A stretch of DNA of 64,000 nt from Sinomonas atrocyanea (GTDB lineage Bacteria > Actinomycetota > Actinomycetes > Actinomycetales > Micrococcaceae), in the NCBI RefSeq assembly GCF_030812675.1, contig NZ_JAUSTE010000002.1, positions 124,001 through 188,000 on the forward strand, given 5' to 3'. Both the position numbers and the translations under genes were made by a program. Positions 33,561 through 42,558 of the stretch are shown piece by piece. Positions within the stretch are counted from its first letter, which is position 1. Every line of letters starts with the position of its first letter. The notes under the pieces were generated by a model, which saw only the letters and a list, made by a program, of their open reading frames with translations, was not told where the DNA came from and made no database searches.

Positions 33561-34355
33561 TCACGCTAGCGGCCGGGGCATGGCCTCGTCCCAGAGCGCG
33601 GCGAGGGACGCCGCGACGCGCTCCGGCTCGGCGCGGTGCGGAGGGTCGAAGTGGTGCCTGCCGGGGAACACCTCGAGCCGGAACCGGGGGAAGACGCCGG
33701 AGAGCCGGTCGGCGATCTCGCCGTAGTCGTCGGGGTTGGAGAGGCCTCCGAGGGCGAAGTAGACCGGGCGGTCGAACCGCTCCAGGGCGCTGCGGTCGAG
33801 GCTGTACGTGGAGAACGTGGCCAGGAAGGCCCGGATGCCCGCGGGCCGAAGGGCCATCCAGGGCGGCTGTTCCCCGCCCGGCACCGGCAGGCCCGCCGTC
33901 ACGCCGGGGCGCACGCCGAGACGGACGAACCGGGCCATGAACTCATCCGGCGGGAGCCCGTCCAGGTGGGCGTACTGCTTCCAGAGGGCGCGGTGGGCGG
34001 GACTCCATTCCCAGTTCCCCGCCCACGCCGGCTCGAGCAGCGCGAGCGACTCGAGCAGCTCGGGGTGTCTCGCCGCGACGGCGAGGGCTGAGGCTCCCCC
34101 GCCGGAGTACCCCACGAGATGGAAGGTGTCCCAGTGCAGCTCACGGGCTGCGCGCACGACGCCGGCCACCTCCTTGTCGAGGGAATAGTCGGCGGGCGGC
34201 GTGGTCCCGGCATAGACCTCGAGGTCCTTGGCGACGGGCTGGACCGCAGCCCCGAGCCTGGCCTGCAGGGCCGCGATGAGCGCCCCGTAGGCCGGGGCTG
34301 CGGGGAGGACGGTGCCGGGGAGGAGGAGGACACGGTGTACGGCTGCGGTGTTCAT
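33561..34355 (-). CDS. Alpha/beta hydrolase
   Basis: A 264-residue alpha/beta hydrolase: [14 protein letters not shown] near the start as oxyanion region, nucleophile in [15 protein letters not shown] (Ser near residue 101), acid in [15 protein letters not shown], and His in [17 protein letters not shown]. Usual size for esterase or lipase-like hydrolases; substrate unknown. ATG 34355. UdgB follows directly. Upstream, on the other strand, is the HD/LuxR gene with a duplicated 14-mer between the two. Confidence 0.87.
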   Translation of the reverse strand: MNTAAVHRVLLLPGTVLPAAPAYGALIAALQARLGAAVQPVAKDLEVYAGTTPPADYSLDKEVAGVVRAARELHWDTFHLVGYSGGGASALAVAARHPELLESLALLEPAWAGNWEWSPAHRALWKQYAHLDGLPPDEFMARFVRLGVRPGVTAGLPVPGGEQPPWMALRPAGIRAFLATFSTYSLDRSALERFDRPVYFALGGLSNPDDYGEIADRLSGVFPRFRLEVFPGRHHFDPPHRAEPERVAASLAALWDEAMPRPLA

Positions 34356-34421
34356 GTCCCAAGGATCCGTCTGCTCGGGCCGCGCCGCATCGCGCGATCG
34401 CGCTATGCCGCCCCGCTGCCC

Positions 34422-34449
34422 GGCCGACGCTGTACGGCCGACGCTGTAC
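34422..34449. repeat. Perfect 14-bp tandem duplication
   Basis: GGCCGACGCTGTAC occurs twice in a row, 31 bases before the HD/LuxR start. Could be a paired regulator site or slippage product. Confidence 0.6.
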
Positions 34450-34479
34450 GGGCGCCTCCGCCCGCGCGATCATCGTCGC

Positions 34480-35991
34480 ATGACGCGCCCGTTGCGCCTG
34501 GCCGAATTCGCCGCCGCCGCATCCCTCGCCACCGACCTCGGCATGGGCCAGCCGCTCGAGCAGGGCCTGCGGACCTGTCTCACGGCCCTCGAACTGGCAG
34601 ATGCCGCGGGCGTGGACCGTGGCCTGCTGCCCGAGGTGTACTACACCGCGCTCCTGCGGTTCCTCGGCTGCACCGCCGACGCGGCCGCGGCAGCGGCGCT
34701 CGCGGGCGGCGACGAGATCGCGCTGCGTGCCGCGATCGCGCCCGTGCTCGGCGCGCCGCCGCGGGAGTTCCTCCGCGCAGTCCTGCCCGGGCTCGCCCCC
34801 GACCGCGCCCTCCTGCCCCGCCTCGGGGCCGCGGCGGTCTTCCTCGCCCGGGGCCGGGAGACGCTCCGCGCCGGGGTCCGCGCCCACTGCGAGGCCGGCG
34901 AGGTCCTCGCCGCACGGCTCGGCCTTCCCCCGGGGACGAGGGCGGCGCTGAGGGCAGCATTCGAGACCTGGGACGGCCGGGGCTTCCCCGACGGCGTGGC
35001 CGGCGAGGAGATCCCGCTTCCCGCGCGGATCGCGTTCGCTGCCCGTGACATCGAGGTCATCGGACGGCTCCGGGGCCGGGAGGCCCTGAGCGCGGCGCTC
35101 CGGGACCGGTCGGGGCGCTCCCTCGACCCGGAGCTGGTGGGCACCGCCCTGAGGCACCTCGACGGGCTTCTCGACGCCGCCGGCACCGAGCGGCCCTGGG
35201 ACGAGGCCCTGCGCCGCGAGCCCGCGCCGCTCGCCGTCCTCCCGGCGGACCGGATGGACGAGGTCCTCGCGGTGCTCGCCGACTTCGCGGACCTCAAGGT
35301 GCCCGCCCGCGCCGGGTTCTCGCGCGACGTCGCCGCGCTCGCCGCCTCCGCGGCCCCCGACCATGCCGAGGCCGTGCGCCGTGCGGGCCTGGTGCAGGAC
35401 CTCGGGCGGGTGGCGGTCCCGGCGGGACCGGCGTCCGGGTCGCTGGAGGTGTCCGAGCGGCTCCGGCTGCACCCGTACTACAGCGAGCGCATCCTGGCCC
35501 GGATCCCGGCCACGGCGCCGCTCGCGCGGCTGGCGGGCCTGCACCACGAACGGCTCGACGGCTCCGGCTACTACCGGGGCGCCACGGCCGGGGACCTGCC
35601 GTGGGAGGCCAAGGTCCTTGCTGCCGCGGACGCGTTCCGGGAACTGCTCATCGCCCCGGCCGGCCGGCAGCAGGTCCCCCTCGCGGACGCCGCAGAGGCC
35701 CTCAGCCGGGAGGCACCGGACCGCCTCGACCGCGAGGCGGTCGACGCCGTCCTCGCCGCCGCAGGGGCGAGGGGCCGCCGCACACGGCCGGCGTGGCCGG
35801 CGGGCCTCACCGCGCGGGAAGTCGACGTCCTCCGCCTCCTCTGCCGCGGCGCGACCAAGAAGGAGGTCGCTGCCGCCCTGGGGATCTCGCCGGCGACCGC
35901 GGACCACCACGTGCGCCACATCTACAGCAAGACCGGGTGCTCCACGCGGGCCGGAGCAGCCCTGTATGCCGCGGGCCATGACCTCCTCTGA
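34480..35991 (+). CDS. HD domain phosphohydrolase-like protein with C-terminal LuxR HTH
   Basis: A 503-residue protein. It has two diverged HD/HD-GYP-like halves: the first around residues 140-190 (RAHCEAGEVLAARLG, FETWDGRGFPDGV), the second around 300-380 (GLVQDLGRVAVP, LHPYYSERIL, HHERLDGSGYYRG). The His-Asp of the second half reads Gln-Asp (VQDLGR), so metal binding may be lost there. The end is a LuxR-type HTH (LTAREVDVLRLLCRGATKKE, VAAALGISPATADHHVRHIY). A ligand-sensing regulator is likely; hydrolase activity is uncertain. Confidence 0.86.
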   Translation: MTRPLRLAEFAAAASLATDLGMGQPLEQGLRTCLTALELADAAGVDRGLLPEVYYTALLRFLGCTADAAAAAALAGGDEIALRAAIAPVLGAPPREFLRAVLPGLAPDRALLPRLGAAAVFLARGRETLRAGVRAHCEAGEVLAARLGLPPGTRAALRAAFETWDGRGFPDGVAGEEIPLPARIAFAARDIEVIGRLRGREALSAALRDRSGRSLDPELVGTALRHLDGLLDAAGTERPWDEALRREPAPLAVLPADRMDEVLAVLADFADLKVPARAGFSRDVAALAASAAPDHAEAVRRAGLVQDLGRVAVPAGPASGSLEVSERLRLHPYYSERILARIPATAPLARLAGLHHERLDGSGYYRGATAGDLPWEAKVLAAADAFRELLIAPAGRQQVPLADAAEALSREAPDRLDREAVDAVLAAAGARGRRTRPAWPAGLTAREVDVLRLLCRGATKKEVAAALGISPATADHHVRHIYSKTGCSTRAGAALYAAGHDLL

Positions 35992-36003
35992 GGCTGGCCG
36001 GGA

Positions 36004-36849
36004 TCAGCCCTGCGGTGCGCGGCTGAGCTCGCGGGTGATCTCGTCCGAACGTTCGACGGCGGCGCGGGCCCCCTCGGCGATGATCCCGGGCAGGCCCCGC
36101 TCGTCGAAGACCCGGATGGCCTGCTCGGTGGTGCCCTTGGGGCTCGTCACGGCGCGCCGGAGGGCGGCGGGGTCCGCGCCGGGCTCGTCCAGCATGTACC
36201 CGGCCCCGACCACGGTCTCGCGGGCCAGCTGGAGGGCGAGCCCGGGCTCGAGGCCCAGCGACTCGCCGGCCTTGGCCATGGCCTCGGCGAGGTAGAAGGC
36301 GTACGCGGGGCCGGAGCCGCTCACCGCGCTCACGGCGGCGATCTGGTCCTCGGAAACCTCCACCACGAGCCCGAGACCGCTGAAGAGCTTCTTGACGTGC
36401 TCGACCTGGTCGGTGGTGGCGTGCGTTCCGCGCGCGACGGCGACCACGCCCTTGCCGAGCCGGGAGGGGGTGTTGGGCATGGTGCGGATCACCGGCTGGC
36501 CTTCGGGGAGCTCACCCTCGAGCTGCTCGACCGACACGGCGGCGGCGACGCTCACCACGACGGCTCCGGGGCTGAGCACCGGCGCGATCTCGCGTGCCAC
36601 GGCCGCGACCCCGACGGGCTTGACGCCGATGACGACGATCGAGGCCCCGCGGGCTGCCTGCGCGTTGGAGTCGCCCTCCTCGTCCCAGGCCATGACGGTC
36701 ACGCCGTAGCGTTCAGCCAGCTCGGAGGCGCTCTCCCTGCGCCGCACCGTGGCGACGATGTCCGTCTTGGGGAAGCCGGCCGCGAGCAGGCCGCCCATGA
36801 TGGCCCCGTTCATGGAACCCGTGCCGAGGAATGCGATCTTGTTGCTCAT
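36004..36849 (-). CDS. proC: Pyrroline-5-carboxylate reductase
   Basis: Last step of proline synthesis: reduction of pyrroline-5-carboxylate with NAD(P)H. The 281-residue protein has the Rossmann motif IAFLGTGSMNGAIMGG (residues 5-20), VIGVKPVGVAAV, the MPNTPSRLGKG loop near residue 127, and the substrate signature AVSAVSGSGPAYAFYLAEAM with TVVGAGYMLDEPGADPAALR. It ends 12 bases from the convergent HD/LuxR gene. The 311 bases upstream hold two strong hairpins. Confidence 0.95.
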   Translation of the reverse strand: MSNKIAFLGTGSMNGAIMGGLLAAGFPKTDIVATVRRRESASELAERYGVTVMAWDEEGDSNAQAARGASIVVIGVKPVGVAAVAREIAPVLSPGAVVVSVAAAVSVEQLEGELPEGQPVIRTMPNTPSRLGKGVVAVARGTHATTDQVEHVKKLFSGLGLVVEVSEDQIAAVSAVSGSGPAYAFYLAEAMAKAGESLGLEPGLALQLARETVVGAGYMLDEPGADPAALRRAVTSPKGTTEQAIRVFDERGLPGIIAEGARAAVERSDEITRELSRAPQG

Positions 36850-36987
36850 GCCCCCATCCTGCCAGCCGAGCGCGGCGGCCGCATGCTGGCCGGTGGCACC
36901 TTTCCCAGCCTTTTCCCACCCTCGCCCCGGTGTTCTCCCATACTCCGTCCCTACAGTAATAACTACCTCACAGGGTGCGAGTGATGG

Positions 36988-37073
36988 GGCGGTCAGTCTC
37001 CCCCCAAGACTGACCGCCAGGCACTGGCAGTTCGGATGTATGGTCCCCTAACCTTCCCCGAACTGCCAGTGCC
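36988..37073 (+). ncRNA. Paired hairpins, candidate 6C-like small RNA
   Basis: Two perfect stems in tandem: GGCGGTCAGTCT / AGACTGACCGCC (12 bp, 36988-37018) with loop CCCCCCA, and GGCACTGGCAGTTCGG / its complement (16 bp, 37020-37073) with a 22-base loop containing TCCCC. Six cytosines in a hairpin loop is the hallmark of the actinobacterial 6C RNA, which has two such hairpins; only the first is typical. Alternative: a double terminator for the minus-strand isomerase, although no T-run follows. Strand is inferred from the C-rich loop. The 311-base gap between proC and the isomerase is otherwise empty. Confidence 0.4.
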
Positions 37074-37160
37074 GAACTCGTTTAAGGGGTCCTCGTCCTC
37101 AAGGGCGCGCGGACTGCTCCGGCGCCGGCCCCGGGCAGAGGCCGCCGCCGAAGCCCCTGC

Positions 37161-38063
37161 CTAGATTCCGCTGCCGGCGTCGAGGCGGGCGCGCTGGCCC
37201 AGATGGGTGCGGGCGAATTCGAGGGTCTCGGCGAGCATGCGCTCGCGCTCCCCCGCCACCTTGGCCTTGCGCGTGCTGATCTCGGCGACCACCGCGCCGT
37301 CGAATCCGTTCCCGCCCAGGTGCGCGAGGCACTCCGCGACCCGCTGCGTCCCCTGGCCGGGGAGGAGGTGCTCATCGCGGAACGAGCGTCCGGACCCGTC
37401 GGTCAGGTGGACGTGCCGCAGCGTGCTGCCGAGCGCCTTGATCGCCGCGAGGCTGTCCTCGCGCGCGGTGGCCGCGTGCGAGAAGTCCCACGTGACGTCC
37501 TGGTAGCCCTGTCCGATCGGGTCCCAGTGCGGGAGGTAGGCGAGGGTCTCGCGGCCGCGGACGCGCCAGGGGTACATGTTCTCGACCGCGATCCGGACCC
37601 CGTACGCGTCGGAGAGGTCCCGGACACCGTGCGCGAACGTCTCCGCGTAGTTGCCCTGCCAGCGGAACGGCGGGTGCACCACCACGGTCTCGCAGCCGAC
37701 GTCGACCGCCATCTTGCAGGACTGGCTGATCTTGTTCCACGGCGACCCCCACACCTGCTGGGTCAGCAGGAGCGTGGGCGCATGGATGGACACGATCGGC
37801 TGGTCGTAGTGCTGCGCGAGCTGGATGAGCTCCTCGGCCTTCTGGCTCGTGGAGTTGTTGGTCACCATGACCTCGACGCCGTCGAAGCCGAGGTCGGCGG
37901 CCACCGCGAAGGCGTCGTGGACGCTCAGCGGATAGACCGAGGCGCTCGAGAGGGCCACCGGGATCTCCCCTCCGTCCGGGCGCTGGTCCGCCTCTGGTGC
38001 CGCCTGGGGTGCTGTCTCCACGTGGGTTCCCGCTTCCGCTCCGGTGCCGCTGGATGAGTTCAT
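37161..38063 (-). CDS. Sugar phosphate isomerase/epimerase (xylose isomerase-like TIM barrel)
   Basis: A 300-residue TIM-barrel protein of the AP-endonuclease 2 / sugar isomerase superfamily. Metal ligands are likely in TVVVHPPFRWQG (His), IAVENMYPWRV (Glu), DVTWDFSHA (Asp, His), LRHVHLTDG (His) and VVAEISTRKA (Glu). The actual substrate is not known. Residues 1-35 are an extra acidic, disordered start. ATG 38063 overlaps the Ppx stop by four bases (ATGA), matching the mycobacterial gene order Ppx-TIM barrel-ProC. Confidence 0.9.
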   Translation of the reverse strand: MNSSSGTGAEAGTHVETAPQAAPEADQRPDGGEIPVALSSASVYPLSVHDAFAVAADLGFDGVEVMVTNNSTSQKAEELIQLAQHYDQPIVSIHAPTLLLTQQVWGSPWNKISQSCKMAVDVGCETVVVHPPFRWQGNYAETFAHGVRDLSDAYGVRIAVENMYPWRVRGRETLAYLPHWDPIGQGYQDVTWDFSHAATAREDSLAAIKALGSTLRHVHLTDGSGRSFRDEHLLPGQGTQRVAECLAHLGGNGFDGAVVAEISTRKAKVAGERERMLAETLEFARTHLGQRARLDAGSGI

Positions 38064-39079
38064 ACGCGCGCCCTCGAGGGGTGCATGCGCTCTGACCGCC
38101 GACGCTCGCTCTGGATGGGCCCGATGTGGGCCGGGGGCTCGAGCGGGCCGTCGTGGACAAGCTGGTCGAGCCGGCGCAGGATCAGGCCCTCGCGCAGGGC
38201 CCAGGGGCAGATCTCGAGTTCCTCGACCTCGAACTGCTCCATCGCCGCCTCGGCGGCGAGGGCGCCGGCGAGGAGCTGGGGGGCGCGCGCCTCCGAGACC
38301 CCGGGGAGGTGGACCCGGTCGGAGGCCGCCATCGCGGAGATGCGCTGGGCCCACAGGCCGAGGTCGGTCCGCTGCAGGACGCGCCGCACGTACGGCCCTG
38401 CGCCCGACGGCGCGGCGCCGGCGATGCGGGCGAGCGAGCGGAAGGTCTTGGAGGTCCCGGTGACCAGGTTGGGCCGGCCGGCCTTCTCGAAGCCCTTGAC
38501 CACCGGCCGCAGCGTGTCCCGGAGGTGCTTGCGCAGCTCCTTGATGCTCTTGGCGGTCGGGGGGTCCTGGGCCAGCCAGTCGCGCGTAAGGCGCTGGGCG
38601 CCGAGCGGGACGGAGGTCGCGACGGCGGGCAGCGAATCGTGCCCCATCGCCATCTCGAACGAGCCGCCGCCGATGTCGAGGTCGAGGATGGTCCCGGCGC
38701 CCCAGCCGTACCAGCGCCGGACGGCGAAGAAGGTCATCGCGGCCTCCTCGGGCCCGGTGAGCTCCTGCAGCGTCACGCCGGCCTCCTGCTGGACCCGGTC
38801 GAGGACGGCGTCGCCGTTGGGCGCCTCGCGGATCGCGGAGGTGCAGAACGCGAGGAGGTCCTCGGCGTGGTGCCGGCCGGCGAACGCCCAGGCCTCCTGG
38901 ACGAAGTCGACGAGCTCCTTCTGGCCGCGCTCGCTGATGCTGCCGTCCTGCTCGAGGTACCGCACGAGGGAGAGCGGCCGCTTGTGCGAGGCGTAGGCCA
39001 CCGGCTGCGCACCCGGATGGGCGTCCACCAGGAGCAGGTGCACGGTGTTCGAGCCGATGTCGAGGACGCCTAGCCGCAT
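38060..39079 (-). CDS. Ppx/GppA phosphatase family protein
   Basis: A 339-residue exopolyphosphatase or pppGpp phosphohydrolase relative with the ASKHA fold. Phosphate-binding loop VLDIGSNTVHLLLVD (residues 5-19), catalytic Glu near ELTGPEEAAMTF, second loop LDIGGGSFEMAMG (about residues 140-152). Polyphosphate, (p)ppGpp, or both may be substrates; the mycobacterial homologues favour short polyphosphate. The stop overlaps the start of the TIM-barrel gene. Confidence 0.93.
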   Translation of the reverse strand: MRLGVLDIGSNTVHLLLVDAHPGAQPVAYASHKRPLSLVRYLEQDGSISERGQKELVDFVQEAWAFAGRHHAEDLLAFCTSAIREAPNGDAVLDRVQQEAGVTLQELTGPEEAAMTFFAVRRWYGWGAGTILDLDIGGGSFEMAMGHDSLPAVATSVPLGAQRLTRDWLAQDPPTAKSIKELRKHLRDTLRPVVKGFEKAGRPNLVTGTSKTFRSLARIAGAAPSGAGPYVRRVLQRTDLGLWAQRISAMAASDRVHLPGVSEARAPQLLAGALAAEAAMEQFEVEELEICPWALREGLILRRLDQLVHDGPLEPPAHIGPIQSERRRSERMHPSRARV

Positions 39080-39086
39080 GTGCCCA

Positions 39087-39611
39087 TTATTCCCCGGCTG
39101 GACCCGCCGGGCCGTCCTGGCCCAGCTCGCCCGGCTCGGCGGGGCGGAAGTCGCGCAGCACGGCGGCCACGTGCTCCGCGTTCAGCTCGAAGCCGTAGGC
39201 GCTGCCCGGGTTCAGCACCAGGCCGAGTTCGCTGCCGAGGTTCTGCAGCAGCAGGGCGCCCTGGGTCTGCACCACGGTCGGCGCGTGCTCGAGGAAGTCC
39301 GGCCGGATCCGCGCGCGGTGGGTGAAGGCCGCGACCACGGGCTGGCCCTCGCCGTTGGAGAGGATGAGCGGCTCGACTGTGTCCCCACCCCCCGCCTCCC
39401 CCGCCGGCTCCGGCACGAGGAGGCACACGAGGCTGTTGAGGAAGACCAGGATGGACTGCTGGGCGTCGTCGTCCGCCCCGGAGGCCGTTGCCGAGGCCAG
39501 TGCGGCCTCGAGCTCGGTCAGGGGCACCGGATCGAGGTGCGCGGGCACCGCCGTCGGGTCCGCGGACGACGCCGCGTGCTCGCCGCCAGTGACCGGCTCG
39601 CCGTCGTGCAT
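39087..39611 (-). CDS. SseB-family protein
   Basis: A 174-residue acidic protein with the SseB N-terminal domain fold: LDPVPLTELEAALASATASG, QQSILVFLNSLVCLLVPEPA, PLILSNGEGQPVVAAFTHRA and PTVVQTQGALLLQNLGSELG, ending in LVLNPGSAYGFELNAEHV, the typical Gly-Leu-Val-Leu-Asn-Pro. Function unknown in actinobacteria. It directly follows topA: GTG at 39617 overlaps the topA stop as GTGA, and ATG 39611 is two codons later. I took the ATG; the GTG is an equal candidate. Confidence 0.88.
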   Translation of the reverse strand: MHDGEPVTGGEHAASSADPTAVPAHLDPVPLTELEAALASATASGADDDAQQSILVFLNSLVCLLVPEPAGEAGGGDTVEPLILSNGEGQPVVAAFTHRARIRPDFLEHAPTVVQTQGALLLQNLGSELGLVLNPGSAYGFELNAEHVAAVLRDFRPAEPGELGQDGPAGPAGE

Positions 39612-39613
39612 GC

Positions 39614-42394
39614 TCACTTGGCACCCGCCTTCGCTCGGCCGCCCGACGACCGCCGGGCGGGCTTCTTGGCGGGCCCCTTGGCCCGCTTCTCCGCGAGGAG
39701 CTCGATGGCGTGCTCCCGCGTCAGTTCCTCGATCGCGGTGGACCGGGGAACGGTGATGTTCGTCTCGCCGTCGGTGATGTACGGGCCGAAGCGGCCCTCC
39801 TTGACCACGATGGGTTTTCCTGAGGCCGGGTCGTCGCCGAACTCGGCCAGCGGGGCCGCGGCCGTCCGGCCGCCGCGGGTCTTGGGCTGGGAGTAGATCT
39901 CGAGCGCCTGCTCGAGGGTGATCGTGAAGATCTCCTCCTCGGAGCCAATCGAGCGCGAGTCCGTGCCCTTCTTCAGGTACGGTCCGAACCGGCCGTTCTG
40001 CACCGTGATCGCGGTGCCCTCCGCGTCCTCGCCGAGGCGGCGCGGGAGCGTGAGGAGCTGCAGCGCCTGCTCGAGGGTCACGGTGTCCAGGGTCATCGAC
40101 TTGAACAGGCTGGCCGTGCGGGGCTTGACCTTGACGGGCTTCTTGGGCGGCTTCGGCTTGCCGTTCTTGTAGTACTCGACCGGCTGCGCCGCGAGCTGCT
40201 CGGGGGTCATCTCGGGGATCACCTCGGTGACGTAGGCCCCGTACCGGCCGTTCTTGGCGACCACGGTGTGCCCGGTGTGGGGGTCCTGGCCGAGGACGCG
40301 CTCCTCGGGGCCCGCGCTCTCCATGAGCTCGAGCGCCTTCTCGGCGGTGAGCTCGTCCGGGGCGAGGTCCTCGGGAACGTTGGCCCGCTCGGGCACGGTG
40401 CCCTCGGGGGCGTCCGCTGGGAGGGGCTTCTCGAGGTACGGCCCGTACTTGCCGACGCGCAGCACGATGCCGGGGGCGATCTCGACCGAGTTGACCTCGC
40501 GCGCGTCGATCTCGCCGAGGCCGCTCACGATCGTGGTCAGTCCCGGGTTGGTCCCGTCGCCGAAGTAGAAGTGGCTGAGCCAGTCGGCGCCGGCCTGCTG
40601 GCCGGCGGCGATCTTGTCGAGGTCCTCCTCCATCTCGGCGGTGAAGTCGTAGTCGACGTAGTCGTGGAAGTGCTCCTCGAGCAGCCGGACCACCGAGAAC
40701 GCGATCCAGCTCGGCACGAGCGCCGTGCCGCGGGTGCGCACGTAGCCGCGGTCCATGATCGTGGAGATCGTCGCCGCGTAGGTGGACGGGCGCCCGATCC
40801 CGCGCTCCTCGAGCGTCTTCACGAGCGAGGCCTCGGTGTAGCGCGGGGGCGGGGAGGTCTGGTGGCCGTTGGCGGCGATGTCGAGGGCGTCGAGGGCCTG
40901 CCCCTGGGCGAGGACCGGGAGGCGGCCGCCCTCGCCGGACCCTGCCCCTGCGCCGTTCGCGGCGCTCTCGGCGTCTTCGCGGACCTCGTCGCGGCCCTCC
41001 TCGTACGCGGCGAGGAAGCCGCGGAACGTGATGACGGTGCCGGACGCGGCGAACTCGGCGTCCCGGCCGGCCGCGTCGCCCGAGACGGCCGTCGCGCCGA
41101 GGCGGACCGTCGCGGTGGAGCCCTTCGCGTCCTCCATCTGCGAGGCGACCGTGCGCTTCCAGATGAGCTCGTAGAGGCGGAACTCGTCCCCGCGGAGCTG
41201 CTTGGCGACCTGGGCGGGGGTGCGGAAGGAGTCGCCCGAGGGGCGGATGGCCTCGTGGGCCTCCTGGGCGTTCTTGGACTTGGACGCGTACACGCGGGGC
41301 CGCGACGGGATGTACTCCGCGCCGTAGAGCTCCGAGGCCTGCCGCCGCGCGGCCGTGACGGCCTGGTCGGACAGCGCCGTCGAGTCGGTACGCATGTAGG
41401 TGATGTAGCCGTTCTCGTACAGGCGCTGGGCGACCTGCATCGTCACCTTCGCGGAGAAGCGCAGCTTGCGCGCCGCCTCCTGCTGCAGGGTGGAGGTGGT
41501 GAAGGGGGCGGCGGGGCGCCGGGTGTAGGGCTTCTCCTCGACGGAGCGGACGGCGAACGCTGCGTCCCGCAGGCCCTCTGCGAGGGCGGTGGCGGTCGCC
41601 TCCGTGAGGAGCTCGGCGTTCTTGGCCTTGAGCTGGCCGCGGTCGTCGAAGTCGCGGCCGGTGGCGACCTTCTTCCCGTCCACCTGCGCGAGGCGCGCCT
41701 GGAAGCTCTGGCGGGAGGCGGCGTCGTCCGTGCCCTCCGCCGCGGGGGCGAGGGTCGCGAGGAGGTCCCAGTAGCTCGCGGCGCGGAACGCCATGCGTTC
41801 CCGTTCGCGCTCCACCACGAGCCGGGTGGCCACCGACTGCACGCGGCCCGCGGAGAGGCCGCCGGCGACCTTGCGCCAGAGCACCGGGGAGATCTCGTAG
41901 CCGTACAGGCGGTCCAGGACGCGGCGCGTCTCCTGGGCGTCCACGAGCGACTCGTCGACGTCGCGCAGCTCCGCCATGGCGCGCTGGATCGCTTCCTTGG
42001 TGATCTCGGGGAACGTCAGGCGGTGCACGGGCACCTTGGGCTTGAGCACCTCGAGCAGGTGCCACGCGATGGCCTCGCCCTCGCGATCGCCATCGGTGGC
42101 GAGGTAGAGCTCGTCGGCGTCCTTGAGCTTGGCCTTGAGCTCGGCGACCTTCTTCTTCTTGTCCGGCGAGACGACGTAGTACGGCTCGAAGCCGTGCTCG
42201 ATGTCCACGGCGAACTTGCCCACCGAGGACTTCTTCAGCTCGGCGGGCAGGTCCGAGGGCTGGGGGAGGTCGCGGATGTGGCCCATCGACGCGTCGACTT
42301 CGAAGCCGTCGCCCAGGTACTGGGCGATCGTCTTGCTCTTGGCCGGCGACTCGACGATCACGAGCTTCTTGCCGGTTCTAGCCTTCGTGGCCAC
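39614..42394 (-). CDS. topA: DNA topoisomerase I
   Basis: Type IA topoisomerase of 926 residues that relaxes negative supercoils. Toprim domain starts LVIVESPAKSKTIAQYLG, with the acidic DGDREGEAIAWH; the active-site Tyr is in YITYMRTDST. C-terminal third: repeated topo-C domains (VGKYGPYLEKP, VAKNGRYGAYV, VQNGRFGPYLKK, VKEGRFGPYI), then a Lys/Ala tail. This is the actinobacterial form without zinc fingers. The start is GTG 42394 with AGGAG four bases before it; the TTG 15 bases earlier is discounted. Confidence 0.96.
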   Translation of the reverse strand: MATKARTGKKLVIVESPAKSKTIAQYLGDGFEVDASMGHIRDLPQPSDLPAELKKSSVGKFAVDIEHGFEPYYVVSPDKKKKVAELKAKLKDADELYLATDGDREGEAIAWHLLEVLKPKVPVHRLTFPEITKEAIQRAMAELRDVDESLVDAQETRRVLDRLYGYEISPVLWRKVAGGLSAGRVQSVATRLVVERERERMAFRAASYWDLLATLAPAAEGTDDAASRQSFQARLAQVDGKKVATGRDFDDRGQLKAKNAELLTEATATALAEGLRDAAFAVRSVEEKPYTRRPAAPFTTSTLQQEAARKLRFSAKVTMQVAQRLYENGYITYMRTDSTALSDQAVTAARRQASELYGAEYIPSRPRVYASKSKNAQEAHEAIRPSGDSFRTPAQVAKQLRGDEFRLYELIWKRTVASQMEDAKGSTATVRLGATAVSGDAAGRDAEFAASGTVITFRGFLAAYEEGRDEVREDAESAANGAGAGSGEGGRLPVLAQGQALDALDIAANGHQTSPPPRYTEASLVKTLEERGIGRPSTYAATISTIMDRGYVRTRGTALVPSWIAFSVVRLLEEHFHDYVDYDFTAEMEEDLDKIAAGQQAGADWLSHFYFGDGTNPGLTTIVSGLGEIDAREVNSVEIAPGIVLRVGKYGPYLEKPLPADAPEGTVPERANVPEDLAPDELTAEKALELMESAGPEERVLGQDPHTGHTVVAKNGRYGAYVTEVIPEMTPEQLAAQPVEYYKNGKPKPPKKPVKVKPRTASLFKSMTLDTVTLEQALQLLTLPRRLGEDAEGTAITVQNGRFGPYLKKGTDSRSIGSEEEIFTITLEQALEIYSQPKTRGGRTAAAPLAEFGDDPASGKPIVVKEGRFGPYITDGETNITVPRSTAIEELTREHAIELLAEKRAKGPAKKPARRSSGGRAKAGAK

Positions 42395-42558
42395 GGTACT
42401 CCTCGCCAAACTGCTGCAGATCTCCCGTGCCCTGGCAGACCCGGAGCAGGCCGGCGTCGTGGCACGAGGGGGCGCGGCGGAGCGCCGCGCAAGTCCCTAG
42501 TTCACCATACGACGGCCGCCCACGCGCAAGCCGGGCCTGGAGCTGTGGACAGCCGGCC

